The translations under genes and the position numbers were made by a program. A DNA stretch of 44,423 nucleotides from an uncultured Mycobacteriales bacterium. Its GTDB lineage: Bacteria; Actinomycetota; Actinomycetes; Mycobacteriales; CADCTP01. The notes under the pieces were generated by a model. The model searched no databases. It saw nothing but the letters and a program-made list of their open reading frames with translations, and was not told the origin of the DNA. Location of the stretch: contig CADCTP010000083.1 of the NCBI GenBank assembly GCA_902805565.1, positions 1-44,423 on the forward strand, in the 5' to 3' direction. Shown here in pieces: positions 1-9,307 of the stretch. Numbering within the stretch: position 1 is the first letter of the stretch; every line of letters starts with the position of its first letter.

Positions 1-26
1 CACCGCGAGCGGCCGCCCCGGGCGCG

Positions 27-45
27 GCGGGACCGGTGGTCCCGC
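27..45. terminator. Perfect inverted repeat GCGGGACC-ggt-GGTCCCGC just past the stop of the EamA gene
   Basis: 8-bp perfect stem with 3-nt loop; no U-tract, as is usual at this GC. Confidence 0.4.
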
Positions 46-52
46 CCCGCCC

Positions 53-1000
53 TCACCGCGGGTCCCGGGGTCCGGGCTCCGGGGCCCGCTGGCGGGCCCG
101 GACGGCGGTCCCGGCGCAGAGGATGACGACGAGTCCGCCCACGACGGTCGCCGCGCCGAGGTGCTCGCCGAGCAGGAGCCCGGCCCAGCCGATCGTCAGG
201 ACGGGCTGGACCAGCTGGACCTGGCTGACCTGCACCATGGGCCCGATCGCCAGTCCGCGGTACCAGGCGAAGAAGCCCAGGAACATGCTCACCACGCCGA
301 GGTAGCCGAAGGCCGCCCACTGCGTCGGCGTGCCGTCCGGGGTGTGCCGGACGGCGGCCAGGACGGTCAGGCCCACCATCAGCGGCGCGCAGCCGACCAG
401 CGCCCAGGACACGGTCTGCCAGGCGCCGAGCTCGCGGGCGACCAGCCCGCCCTCGGCGTAGCCGACGGCGGCGGCGAGCACGGCCCCGAACAGCAGCAGG
501 TCGGCCCGGTGCAGCTGGCCCAGGCCGCCCCCCTGCGCCGACGCGAACGCCAGCGCCGACACCGCGCCGGCACCGGCGGCGATCCAGAAGACCCGGGGCG
601 GCCGCTCGTGCCCGCGCAGGACGACCAGCACCGCCGTGGCGGCCGGCAGGACGGCGATGACCACGGCGCCGTGGCTGGCCGGGGCGCTGGTGAGCGCGTA
701 CGAGGTGAGCAGCGGGAACCCGACCACGACCCCGCCGCCGACCACCGCGAGCCGCGCCCACTGCGTCCCGCTCGGCAGCCGCTGCCGGGTCGCGGCCAGC
801 GCCAGCCCGGCCAGGACCGCCGCCACGACGGCCCGGCCGGAGCCGATGAACAGCGGCGGGAGGCCGGCGACCGCGATCCTGGTCAGCGGGACGGAGAAGG
901 AGAAGGCGACGACCCCGAGCAGGCCCCACCAGAGACCGTGCCGCGCGACCGGCGGTATCACCGGCGCCGAAATGCCGATAGCGCTACTCTTCTCCGTCAT
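53..1000 (-). CDS. EamA/DMT-superfamily transporter (start at ATG 1000 or GTG 961)
   Basis: Multiple hydrophobic TM segments; MTEKSSAIGISAPVIPPVARHGLWWGLLGVVAFSFSVPLTRIAV...GWAGLLLGEHLGAATVVGGLVVI, typical of EamA proteins. Confidence 0.85.
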   Translation of the reverse strand: MTEKSSAIGISAPVIPPVARHGLWWGLLGVVAFSFSVPLTRIAVAGLPPLFIGSGRAVVAAVLAGLALAATRQRLPSGTQWARLAVVGGGVVVGFPLLTSYALTSAPASHGAVVIAVLPAATAVLVVLRGHERPPRVFWIAAGAGAVSALAFASAQGGGLGQLHRADLLLFGAVLAAAVGYAEGGLVARELGAWQTVSWALVGCAPLMVGLTVLAAVRHTPDGTPTQWAAFGYLGVVSMFLGFFAWYRGLAIGPMVQVSQVQLVQPVLTIGWAGLLLGEHLGAATVVGGLVVILCAGTAVRARQRAPEPGPRDPR

Positions 1001-2405
1001 GAGTGACGATAGCAGTTCGCGGATCGTCGCCGACCTCCGCGACTGGATCCGGACCGCGCCGGCGGAGGCCAGGCTGCCCTCCACCCGCGAGCTGGTCGCC
1101 CGCCACCAGGCCGGCCCGCTGACGGTGCAGCGGGCGCTGCGCACCCTGGCCGCGCAGGGGCTGATCGAGAGCCGGCCCGGCGTCGGCACCTTCGTCCGCG
1201 CGGTACGGACGGCGCGGCCGGCCGACTACGGCTGGCAGACCGCCGCGCTGCGCTCGCCGCCCGCGCCGATCCGGCCGGTGCCCACCGCCCTGCGCAGCAC
1301 CCCCAACGACGTCATCGCCCTGCACTCCGGCTACCCGGACCGCGAACTGCTGCCCGAGCGGCTGGTGCGGGCGGCGCTGGCCCGCGCGGCGCGTACGGAC
1401 GCGGCGATGGCCCGGTCGCCGGCCGCCGGCCTGCCGGAGCTGCAGGCGTGGTTCGTCGGCGAGCTGGCCGCCGCCACCCCGGCCGGGGTCAGCCCGCCCA
1501 CCCCGAGCGACGCCATCGTCCTGCCGGGCAGCCAGAGCGGGCTCAGCGCGGTGTTCCGCGCCCTGGTCGCCCCCGGCCGGCCGCTGCTGCTGGAGTCCCC
1601 GACGTACTGGGGGGCGATCCTGGCCGCGCAGCAGGCCGGCGTGCGTATCGTGCCGGTGCCGAGCGGGCCGGCCGGGCCGGACGCCGCCGAGCTGGCGCGG
1701 GCGTTCGACGAGACCGGGGCCCGGGTCTTCTACGCCCAGCCGGACCACGCCAACCCGACCGGGGCGCAGTGGCCGGCCGCGCTGCGGGAGACGGTCCTGG
1801 ACCTGGTGCGGCGGCACGGCGCGTTCCTGGTCGAGGACGACTGGGCGCACGACCTGGGGATCACCGCGACCCCGGTCCCGGTGGCCACGCAGGACGACTC
1901 CGGCCACGTCGTCTACCTGCGGTCGCTGACCAAGGGCGTGTCCCCGGCCCTGCGGGTGGCCGCGGTGGTCGCGCGCGGGCCGGCCCGGGACCGCATCCTG
2001 GCCGACCGGGCCGCCGAGTCGGTGTACGTCAGCGGGCTGCTCCAAGCCGCGGCGCTGGACGTGGTCACCCAGCCCGGCTGGGGCCGGCACCTGGCCGCCC
2101 TGCGGGAGCGGCTGCGGGACCGGCGCGACCTGCTCCTCGCCGCCCTGGCCGAGCACGCCCCGACCGCCACCGTCGAGCTCGTCCCGGCCGGTGGGCTCAA
2201 CCTCTGGCTGCGCCTGCCGGACGGCACCGACGTGCACCGGCTCGCCCGCGACTGCGAGGACTCCGGACTGGTCCTGGCCCCGGGCACCGAGTGGTTCCCG
2301 GCCGAGCCGGCGGGCCCCTACATCCGGCTCAACTACGCCGGCCCCAACCCGGCCGCCCACCCGGCCGGCGCCCGCATCCTCGGCGCCGCGCTCGCCCGGC
2401 ACTGA
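999..2405 (+). CDS. MocR-type (GntR wHTH + class I aminotransferase) transcriptional regulator
   Basis: N-terminal LPSTRELVARHQAGPLTVQRALRTLAAQGLIESRPGVGTFV wHTH; C-terminal aminotransferase fold with PLP-Lys context YLRSLTKGVSPALR. Confidence 0.9.
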   Translation: MSDDSSSRIVADLRDWIRTAPAEARLPSTRELVARHQAGPLTVQRALRTLAAQGLIESRPGVGTFVRAVRTARPADYGWQTAALRSPPAPIRPVPTALRSTPNDVIALHSGYPDRELLPERLVRAALARAARTDAAMARSPAAGLPELQAWFVGELAAATPAGVSPPTPSDAIVLPGSQSGLSAVFRALVAPGRPLLLESPTYWGAILAAQQAGVRIVPVPSGPAGPDAAELARAFDETGARVFYAQPDHANPTGAQWPAALRETVLDLVRRHGAFLVEDDWAHDLGITATPVPVATQDDSGHVVYLRSLTKGVSPALRVAAVVARGPARDRILADRAAESVYVSGLLQAAALDVVTQPGWGRHLAALRERLRDRRDLLLAALAEHAPTATVELVPAGGLNLWLRLPDGTDVHRLARDCEDSGLVLAPGTEWFPAEPAGPYIRLNYAGPNPAAHPAGARILGAALARH

Positions 2406-2511
2406 GGCGGTCGCCCACGGGCCGGAGGCACCGACCACAGGGGTCCACACCGGACGGGAGACGAAAGGGCGGAGGAGCACTCCTCGCCACTGTCAACGTA
2501 TAGCGCACCGG

Positions 2512-2531
2512 GGGGCTTGCCACAAGGCCCC
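2512..2531 (+). promoter_or_regulatory. RAE-like (rifamycin-associated element) inverted repeat GGGGCTTGC-CA-CAAGGCCCC
   Basis: One base from the RAE consensus as I recall it (GGGGCTTGCCGCAAGGCCCC); lies upstream of the glycosyltransferase remnant and helR-like gene; TATAGC at 2499-2504 is a possible -10. Confidence 0.75.
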
Positions 2532-2589
2532 AGTCGTGCCCCAGAATCGCCGGTCCGAAGCCAGGACCTGCGGAAATGGGAGTCGCGTA

Positions 2590-2841
2590 GTGCGTGTGCT
2601 GTTGTCGACGTACGGGTCGCGCGGGGACGTCGAACCGGTGGCCGGGCTGGCGGTGCGGCTGCGGGAGCTGGGCGCCCAGGTGCGGGTGTGCGCGCCCCCG
2701 GACGAGGAGTTCGCGGCGCTGCTGGCCCGGGCGCCGCGGACCCGGGACCGGGCGGCCGCGGTCGCCGGCCTGGTCCGCACCGACGGCACGACGGTGGCCG
2801 CGACGCTGCTGCTCGACGCGGCCGGCCGGGACCGGGGCTGA
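2590..2841 (+). pseudogene. Internally deleted MGT-family glycosyltransferase remnant (83 aa; N-terminus fused in frame to C-terminus)
   Basis: VRVLLSTYGSRGDVEPVAGLAVRLRELGAQVRVCAPPDEEFAALLAR matches the N-terminus of MGT glycosyltransferases, followed directly by the typical C-terminal tail APRTRDRAAAVAGLVRTDGTTVAATLLLDAA; catalytic core absent. Confidence 0.75.
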
Positions 2842-2845
2842 CGGC

Positions 2846-4993
2846 GTGGCCTTGGACACCAGCGTGTTCGACCTTCCCGACCACCTCTCCGCCAAGGCGG
2901 ACCCCGCGCTGATCGCCGCCGACGAGCGGCACTTCGCCGCCCTCGCGGACAGCCTCCGGCAGTCGGTCGCCGACCTGTCCGACCGGCTCGACGCCGAGCG
3001 CCGGGCGCCCGGCGGCCGCGGCCAGGCCGCGCTGGACCGGGACCTGGAGGTGCACCGGCTGACCGCCCGCCTGCGTACCCTGCGGCGGTTCGGTGTGGAC
3101 CTGTGCCTGGGGCGCGTCGTCGGCAGCGGGGACCCCGAGCCGGTGTACATCGGGCGGCTCGGCCTCACCGACGGCACCGGCCGCCGGCTGCTGGTCGACT
3201 GGCGCTCCCCCGCGGCCGAGCCGTTCTTCGGGGCGACCCACGCCAACCCGATGGGCCTGGCGAGCCGCCGCCGCTACCGCTGGACCCGCGGCCGGATCAC
3301 CGACTACTGGGACGAGGTGTTCAGCGCCGACGGGTTCGCGGGGCACGCCGCGCTCGACGACCGGTCCGCGTTCCTCGCCGGCCTCGGCGAGGACCGCTCG
3401 GACCGGATGCGGGACGTGCTCGGCACCATCCAGGCCGACCAGGACGCGATCATCCGGGCCGGGTCCCGCGGCGCCCTCGTCGTCGACGGCGGTCCGGGCA
3501 CGGGCAAGACCGTCGTCGCCCTGCACCGCTCGGCCTACCTCCTGTACTCCGACCCGCGGCTCGGGTCGCACCGGGGCGGCGTGCTGTTCGTCGGCCCGAG
3601 CCGGCCCTACCTGTCGTACGTGGCCGACGTCCTGCCCAGCCTCGGGGAGGACGGCGTGCAGACCTGCACGCTGCGGGACCTCGTCCCGGAGGGACCGGCG
3701 GCGGCGGTCGAGACCGACCCGGAGGTGGCCCGCCTGAAGGGGTCCGCGGACCTGGTGCGGGCGATCGAGGCGGCCGTCCGGTTCTACGAGGAGCCGCCGG
3801 CCACGGGAACGGCGGTCGACACCCCGTGGTGCGAGCTGTGGCTGAGCGCCGAGGACTGGGCCGAGGCGTTCCGGGCGGCCGAACCCGGCACCCCGCACAA
3901 CGAGGCCCGCGACCAGGTCCGGGCGGAGCTGCTGTCGATCCTGGTCGACAAGTACGACGGCGACGCCTCGGCCGACCTGCTCCGCAGGTCGCTGCAGCGG
4001 AACGGGGAGCTGCGGGCGGCGCTCGACCGGGCGTGGCCGCTGCTCGACGCGGCCGACCTCGTCGCGGACCTGTGGTCGGTGCCCGCCTACCTGCGCAGGT
4101 GCGCGCCCGGGCTGGGTCCGGACGAGCTGCGGGCGCTGCGGCGCGCGGACGCCCGGGCCTGGACGGTGTCCGACCTGCCGCTGCTGGACGCGGCCCGGCA
4201 CCGGCTCGGCGACCCGGCGGCGGCCCGGCGCCGGCGCCACCGGGCCGCCGCCGTGGCCGTGGAGCGCGAGCGGATGGCCGAGGTCATCGACAACCTCATC
4301 GAGGCCGACGACTCCGAGCTGCTGCTGATGACCAGCCTGCGCCAGCAGGACCTGCGGGATGCCCTGGTCGACGAGGACGTGCTGCCCGGGGTGGCCCCGG
4401 ACCTGCTCGCCGGCCCGTTCGCGCACGTGGTGGTGGACGAGGCCCAGGAGCTGACCGACGCGGAGTGGCAGATGCTGCTGCGGCGCTGCCCGTCCCGCAG
4501 CGTCACCATCGCCGGGGACCGGGCCCAGGCCCGGCGCGGGTTCCCGGAGTCGTGGGAGGACCGGCTCCGGCGGATCGGGCTCGACCGGGTCACCGTGGCC
4601 TCCCTGAGCATCAACTACCGGACACCGGAGGAGGTCATGGCCGAGGCCGAGCCGGTCATCCGGGCCGTGCTCCCGGACGCCAACGTGCCGACCTCGATCC
4701 GGGGCACCGGCATCCCGGTCCGCCACGGGTCGGCCGCGGAGCTCGGCGCGGTCCTGGACAGCTGGCTGGCCGCGCACGCCGACGGCATCGCCTGCGTCAT
4801 CGGCGCTCCCGCGTTCCGGCCGGCGACCCCCCGGGTCCGGTCGCTGACCCCGGAGCTGTCGAAGGGGCTGGAGTTCGACCTGGTCGTCCTGGTCGACCCG
4901 GAGGCGTTCGGCGGGGGCGTCGGCGGGGCGGTGGACCGCTACGTCGCGATGACCCGGGCGACCCAGCGGCTCGTCGTCCTCACCAGCCCCTGA
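2846..4993 (+). CDS. helR: HelR-like UvrD/Rep-family helicase-like ATPase (RNA polymerase recycling/rifamycin-protection type)
   Basis: GGPGTGKTVVALHRSAYLLY Walker A, VVVDEAQELTDAEWQML Walker B, INYRTPEEVM, C-terminal YVAMTRATQRLVVLTSP; RAE-like element upstream. GTG start 4 nt after the remnant's stop. Confidence 0.82.
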   Translation: MALDTSVFDLPDHLSAKADPALIAADERHFAALADSLRQSVADLSDRLDAERRAPGGRGQAALDRDLEVHRLTARLRTLRRFGVDLCLGRVVGSGDPEPVYIGRLGLTDGTGRRLLVDWRSPAAEPFFGATHANPMGLASRRRYRWTRGRITDYWDEVFSADGFAGHAALDDRSAFLAGLGEDRSDRMRDVLGTIQADQDAIIRAGSRGALVVDGGPGTGKTVVALHRSAYLLYSDPRLGSHRGGVLFVGPSRPYLSYVADVLPSLGEDGVQTCTLRDLVPEGPAAAVETDPEVARLKGSADLVRAIEAAVRFYEEPPATGTAVDTPWCELWLSAEDWAEAFRAAEPGTPHNEARDQVRAELLSILVDKYDGDASADLLRRSLQRNGELRAALDRAWPLLDAADLVADLWSVPAYLRRCAPGLGPDELRALRRADARAWTVSDLPLLDAARHRLGDPAAARRRRHRAAAVAVERERMAEVIDNLIEADDSELLLMTSLRQQDLRDALVDEDVLPGVAPDLLAGPFAHVVVDEAQELTDAEWQMLLRRCPSRSVTIAGDRAQARRGFPESWEDRLRRIGLDRVTVASLSINYRTPEEVMAEAEPVIRAVLPDANVPTSIRGTGIPVRHGSAAELGAVLDSWLAAHADGIACVIGAPAFRPATPRVRSLTPELSKGLEFDLVVLVDPEAFGGGVGGAVDRYVAMTRATQRLVVLTSP

Positions 4994-4997
4994 CGGC

Positions 4998-5034
4998 GGG
5001 GCCGGCCGCGGGCCGCGGGGCCGCGGCCGGCCCC
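4998..5034. terminator. Strong bidirectional hairpin between convergent helR-like and alpha/beta hydrolase genes
   Basis: Perfect 14-bp stem GGGGCCGGCCGCGG / CCGCGGCCGGCCCC, 9-nt loop. Confidence 0.7.
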
Positions 5035-5048
5035 GGCCCGGGCGGGCC

Positions 5049-5864
5049 TCAGCCCGCGGGGACCGGCGCGTCGAGGAAGCCGAGCACCGCGTCCAGGACC
5101 ATCCCGGTGCGGGCGATACCGGTGAAGTGCGTGGTCCCCGGGAACACCGCGAGCTGCGAGGCGGGGACGCCGGCGAAGTCGCCGTTGACGTCGCCGCCCC
5201 GCAACCGGAGGAACCGCACGGCGTGCTCGAGCGTCACCGCGTCACAGTCCCCCACCGTGATCAGGGTCGGGGCGGCGATCCCGACGATGTCGTCGTCCGA
5301 CCAGCCGCCGACGCCCTCGTCGAACGACCCCAGCTTGTCCAGCAGGTCCTGCAGCCGGTCCGGGTGCGGGGACTTCGCCCGGTACGCCTCCTCCATCGGG
5401 GTGCCGGCGATCATCTCCACCGTCAGCTCGCCGACCGCGTCGCTGTTCTCCCCGCGGTCGCCGTCCGGGTGGTACGACACCGAGGACACGATGAGCCTGC
5501 CGACCAGCTCCGGACGCGTGATCGCGAGCCGGAGGGCGACCGCGCCGCCCACGCTGAAGCCGAAGACGTCGACCCGCGGCACCTCCAGGTGTTGGAGCAG
5601 GCCGACGACGTCGGAGGCGAGGTCCGCGCTGGTGAGCGGCCGGTCCAGGTCGTTGGTCCGCCCGTGCCCCTGGAAGTCGGCCGCGATGACCCGGCGGGTC
5701 GCGGCCAGCCCGGAGATGAGCCGGCCGAACTGCTGGTCGATGTCGAACAGGCCACCGTGCAGGAGGAGCAGCGGCGTCCCGCCGGAGCCGTGGATCTCGT
5801 AGTACATCTGCAGGCCGTTGACCGGGGCGTAGCCGGTGCGGGGCCGGTCGTCGGTGTCGGGCAC
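5049..5864 (-). CDS. Alpha/beta hydrolase
   Basis: LLLLHGGLFD, nucleophile elbow GFSVGGAVALRLA, C-terminal His context FPGTTHFTG. Confidence 0.85.
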   Translation of the reverse strand: MPDTDDRPRTGYAPVNGLQMYYEIHGSGGTPLLLLHGGLFDIDQQFGRLISGLAATRRVIAADFQGHGRTNDLDRPLTSADLASDVVGLLQHLEVPRVDVFGFSVGGAVALRLAITRPELVGRLIVSSVSYHPDGDRGENSDAVGELTVEMIAGTPMEEAYRAKSPHPDRLQDLLDKLGSFDEGVGGWSDDDIVGIAAPTLITVGDCDAVTLEHAVRFLRLRGGDVNGDFAGVPASQLAVFPGTTHFTGIARTGMVLDAVLGFLDAPVPAG

Positions 5865-5962
5865 GGCGCCGGTCTTCCCGCGCCGGTACCGGCCAATCCC
5901 GCGCGGGTACGGGTGCCGGCCCGCGCCGGATCCGGACGGGCGGGCCTTTACGGGGTCGGCGG

Positions 5963-5981
5963 ACCGGGTTAACGTCCCGGT
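5963..5981. promoter_or_regulatory. Candidate operator ACCGGG-ttaacgt-CCCGGT
   Basis: Perfect 6-bp inverted repeat with AT-richer 7-nt spacer in the divergent intergenic region between the hydrolase and GH3 genes. Confidence 0.3.
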
Positions 5982-6092
5982 GACGACGCGGCAACCGTCC
6001 GTCGGTGCGGTCGCACCGGTGGACGTGGGTCGTCCGAGCGGATCCGCGGGATCCGGCTCCGACCCGTCGCCGCCGTCCCGAGGAGATCCGCC

Positions 6093-8435
6093 GTGGCCCC
6101 CACCGGCGTACCCCTGCCCGCCGCTCCCCCGCCCCGGTCCCGGCTGCGCCACCTGCGCCGGCTGCGCCACCTGCGCCACCTGCGCCGGCCGGTGGCCGCC
6201 GCCGCGGCCGGGCTGCTCGCCGCGTCGGTGGCCGTGGTGGTGGCCCGGCCCGGCGACGCCGCCGCAGCCGGGCCCGCGTACCAGGACCCGGCGCAACCGG
6301 TCGCCACCCGGGTGGCGGACCTGCTCGGCCGGATGACCCTGGACGACAAGATCGGGCAGCTGGTGCAGGCCGAGCGGGGCGAGATCTCCCCGGCCGACCT
6401 GGCCGCGAACCGGGTCGGGTCGGTCCTGTCCGGCGGCGGGTCGGCGCCGGCGTCGAGCACGGCGGCCGGCTGGGCCGACATGGTCGACGCCTACCAGCGG
6501 GCCGCGATGGGCACCCCGCTCGGCATCCCGATGATCTACGGCATCGACGCCGTGCACGGGCACAACAACGTGCGCGGCGCGACGATCTTCCCGCACAACA
6601 TCGGCCTCGGGGCGACCCGGGACCCGGCGCTGGTGCAGCGGATCGGCCGGGCCACCGCCGAGGAGCTGACCGGTACCGGCATCCCGTGGAACTTCGCGCC
6701 GTGCCTGTGCGTGGTGCGCGACGACCGCTGGGGCCGCACGTACGAGTCGTACGGCGAGGTGCCCGACCTGCCCTCGTCGATGACCACGCTGATCACCGGC
6801 CTGCAGGGCGAGTCGCTGGGCGGGCCGGCGTCCGTGCTGGCCACGGCGAAGCACTACCTGGGCGACGGCGGCACCACCGGCGGCCGGGACCAGGGCGACA
6901 CCCAGCTCACCGAGGCGCAGCTGCGGGCGGTCCACCTGCCGCCGTTCGCCGCGGCGGTGCGCCGGGACGTCGGGTCGGTGATGGTCTCCTTCAGCAGCTG
7001 GAACGGCAGCAAGGTGCACGGCAACCGCTACCTGCTCACCGACGTGCTCAAGGGCGAGCTCGGGTTCCGCGGCGTCGTCGTCTCCGACTGGGCCGGGATC
7101 GACCAGATCGACGGCGCGCCCGGCTTCAGCCCGCTCGACGTGCGGACCGCGTTCACCGCGGGCATCGACATGGCGATGGTGCCGACCGGCTTCCGCAGCT
7201 TCCTGGGCGTGCTGCGGACCGAGGTGCAGGCCGGCCGGATCCCGCTGTCCCGGGTGGACGACGCGACCCGGCGGGTGCTCACCGCCAAGTTCCGGCTCGG
7301 CCTGTTCGAGCGGCCGTACGCCGACCGCTCCTACGCCGGGACGCTCGGCAGCCCGGCCCACCGCGCGCTGGCCCGGGAGGCCGTGCAGAAGTCGCAGGTC
7401 GTGCTCAAGAACGCGAACGGCCTGCTGCCGCTGGCCAAGTCCGGCGGCAAGATCTTCGTCGCCGGCCGGAACGCCGACGACATCGGCCACCAGAGCGGCG
7501 GCTGGACCATCACCTGGCAGGGCGGCAGCGGTCCGATCACGCCGGGCACCACGATCCTGCAGGGCATCCGGTCGGCCGCGGCCGGCACCGCGGTGACCTA
7601 CGACGCCGGTGGCGCCGGGATCGACGGCAGCTACCGGGCCGCGATCGCGGTGATCGGCGAGACTCCGTACGCGGAGGGGACCGGCGACCGGCCCGGCGGC
7701 CTGGGGCTGGACCAGACCGACCTGGCCACGCTGTCCCGGCTGCGCGCGTCCGGGGTGCCGGTGGTCGTCGTGCTGGTCTCCGGCCGGCCGCTGGACATCG
7801 CCGGGCAGCTGCCCGGCTGGGCCGCCGCCGTGCAGGCGTGGCTGCCCGGCACCGAGGGCGGCGGGGTCGCCGACGTGCTCTTCGGCGACGCGCCCGCCAC
7901 CGGCACGCTGCCGGTGACCTGGATGAGCGGCTCGGCCCAGCAGCCGATCAACGACGGCGACGGCGGGACGCCGCTGTTCCCGCTCGGGTACGGGTTGCGC
8001 TACGGGGCCGGCCCGGGCCCGACGCCGTCCCCCACCCCGACCCCGACGCCGACCCCGACGCCGACCGCGACCCCGACCTTGACGCCGACCCCGACGCCGA
8101 CCGGGTCGCCGGCCCCGGTCAGCTGCCGGGTCACGTACGCGCCGAGCCAGTGGCAGGGCGGCTTCACCGCGTCCCTGTCGGTGCGCAACTCCGGCCCGGT
8201 GGCGGTCAGCGGCTGGACGCTGCGCTGGAGCTACCCCGCCGGCCAGCGGGTGACCTCGGCCTGGAACGCCACGGTGACCCAGAGCGGGACGGCGGTCACC
8301 GCGACCCCGGCCCCGCACAACGCCACGATCCCGGCCGCCGGGTCGGTCGACTTCGGCCTGCAGGGCACCTGGACGACGGCCAACCCGAACCCGACCGCGT
8401 TCACGCTCGACGGCACCGCCTGCAGCACGGCCTGA
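6093..8435 (+). CDS. Secreted GH3-family glycoside hydrolase (beta-glucosidase type) with Pro/Thr linker and C-terminal CBM2
   Basis: Signal-peptide-like N-terminus; GH3 core with [20 protein letters not shown] linker; CBM2-like [24 protein letters not shown]...TACSTA. Confidence 0.9.
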   Translation: MAPTGVPLPAAPPPRSRLRHLRRLRHLRHLRRPVAAAAAGLLAASVAVVVARPGDAAAAGPAYQDPAQPVATRVADLLGRMTLDDKIGQLVQAERGEISPADLAANRVGSVLSGGGSAPASSTAAGWADMVDAYQRAAMGTPLGIPMIYGIDAVHGHNNVRGATIFPHNIGLGATRDPALVQRIGRATAEELTGTGIPWNFAPCLCVVRDDRWGRTYESYGEVPDLPSSMTTLITGLQGESLGGPASVLATAKHYLGDGGTTGGRDQGDTQLTEAQLRAVHLPPFAAAVRRDVGSVMVSFSSWNGSKVHGNRYLLTDVLKGELGFRGVVVSDWAGIDQIDGAPGFSPLDVRTAFTAGIDMAMVPTGFRSFLGVLRTEVQAGRIPLSRVDDATRRVLTAKFRLGLFERPYADRSYAGTLGSPAHRALAREAVQKSQVVLKNANGLLPLAKSGGKIFVAGRNADDIGHQSGGWTITWQGGSGPITPGTTILQGIRSAAAGTAVTYDAGGAGIDGSYRAAIAVIGETPYAEGTGDRPGGLGLDQTDLATLSRLRASGVPVVVVLVSGRPLDIAGQLPGWAAAVQAWLPGTEGGGVADVLFGDAPATGTLPVTWMSGSAQQPINDGDGGTPLFPLGYGLRYGAGPGPTPSPTPTPTPTPTPTATPTLTPTPTPTGSPAPVSCRVTYAPSQWQGGFTASLSVRNSGPVAVSGWTLRWSYPAGQRVTSAWNATVTQSGTAVTATPAPHNATIPAAGSVDFGLQGTWTTANPNPTAFTLDGTACSTA
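8026..8105 (+). repeat. Low-complexity Pro-Thr linker repeats (ccgacgccgacc-type units)
   Basis: Tandem 6-nt CC(C/G)ACG/ACC units encoding PTPTPTPT between GH3 and CBM2 domains. Confidence 0.85.
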
Positions 8436-8587
8436 CCCCGCCGGTCCGGTGCGGCGCCGCCCCGCGTCGCGCCGGACCGGCTCCGGCGGTTGCGGGCCGG
8501 GTGCACATGGCCGGCCCGGTGCCGCCGGCCGGGGCCGGCGCGAACGGGCCCGGACCGGACCGGCCGGGTGCGTGCGAGCATGGCGGC

Positions 8588-9265
8588 GTGGCGGAGTCGA
8601 TGATCCGGGTGTTCCTGCTGGACGACCACGAGATCGTCCGGCGCGGGGTCGGCGACCTGCTCGACGCCGAGCCGGACCTGGAGGTCGTGGGCGAGGCGGG
8701 CGCGGCCGCGGCGGCGCTGGCCCGGGTGCCGGCCGCCCGGCCCGACGTGGCGGTGCTGGACGTGCGGCTGCCCGACGGCGACGGGGTCACCGTCTGCCGG
8801 GAGCTGCGCTCGGCCATGCCGGACGTGCGGTGCCTGATGCTGACCTCGTTCGCCGACGACGACGCGCTGTTCGACGCGGTCCTGGCCGGCGCCTCGGGCT
8901 ACGTGCTCAAGCAGATCCGGGGCACCGACCTGGTCGGCGCCATCCGCACGGTCGCCGCCGGACAGTCGCTGCTGGACCCGCGGACCACCGCCCGGGTGCT
9001 GGAGCGGATGCGGACCGCGGCCCGGCGCACCGACCCGCTGGCCACGCTCAGCGAACAGGAGCGGGCCGTGCTCGCGCTGATCGGTGAGGGGCTGACCAAC
9101 CGGCAGATCGGCGAGCGGATGCACCTGGCCGAGAAGACGGTGAAGAACTACGTCTCCCACCTGCTGGCCAAGCTCGGCATGCAACGCCGCACCCAGGCCG
9201 CGGTGCTGGCCACCGAGCTCCGCCGCCCGGGCGGCCCGGGATCCGATCGGGCCGGGACGGCCTGA
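8588..9265 (+). CDS. devR: DevR/DosR-like NarL/LuxR-family response regulator
   Basis: [26 protein letters not shown]...LTSF...[10 protein letters not shown] receiver and [42 protein letters not shown], closely resembling recalled DosR sequence. Confidence 0.9.
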   Translation: MAESMIRVFLLDDHEIVRRGVGDLLDAEPDLEVVGEAGAAAAALARVPAARPDVAVLDVRLPDGDGVTVCRELRSAMPDVRCLMLTSFADDDALFDAVLAGASGYVLKQIRGTDLVGAIRTVAAGQSLLDPRTTARVLERMRTAARRTDPLATLSEQERAVLALIGEGLTNRQIGERMHLAEKTVKNYVSHLLAKLGMQRRTQAAVLATELRRPGGPGSDRAGTA

Positions 9266-9296
9266 CGCCGCCGGCCGGGGGTCCCGGTCGGCGGCG
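9266..9296. terminator. Hairpin between convergent devR and DoxX-like genes
   Basis: CGCCGCCGGCC / GGTCGGCGGCG, 11-bp stem with one G-T pair, 9-nt loop. Confidence 0.5.
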
Positions 9297-9307
9297 GGTG
9301 GGGCGGA

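Noticed and set aside
27-45. GGGACCggtGGTCCC as a third DevR box
   Set aside because: Half-site spacing is 5 rather than 4 and it lies just after a stop codon, better explained as a terminator.
984-2480. 498-aa minus-strand ORF
   Set aside because: Antisense to the MocR gene; Arg/Pro/Gly-rich translation without domain signatures, typical of GC-rich antisense frames.
3103-5802. 899-aa plus-strand ORF
   Set aside because: Alternate frame of the HelR-like gene running into the hydrolase antisense; no recognisable domains.
8026-8105. Possible CRISPR-like tandem repeat
   Set aside because: 6-nt units in frame encoding a PT linker; no spacers.
5871-8318. Upstream extension of the 1089-aa minus-strand ORF 5049..8318
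   Set aside because: Only the 3' part (5049-5864) is the alpha/beta hydrolase; the rest is antisense to the GH3 gene.
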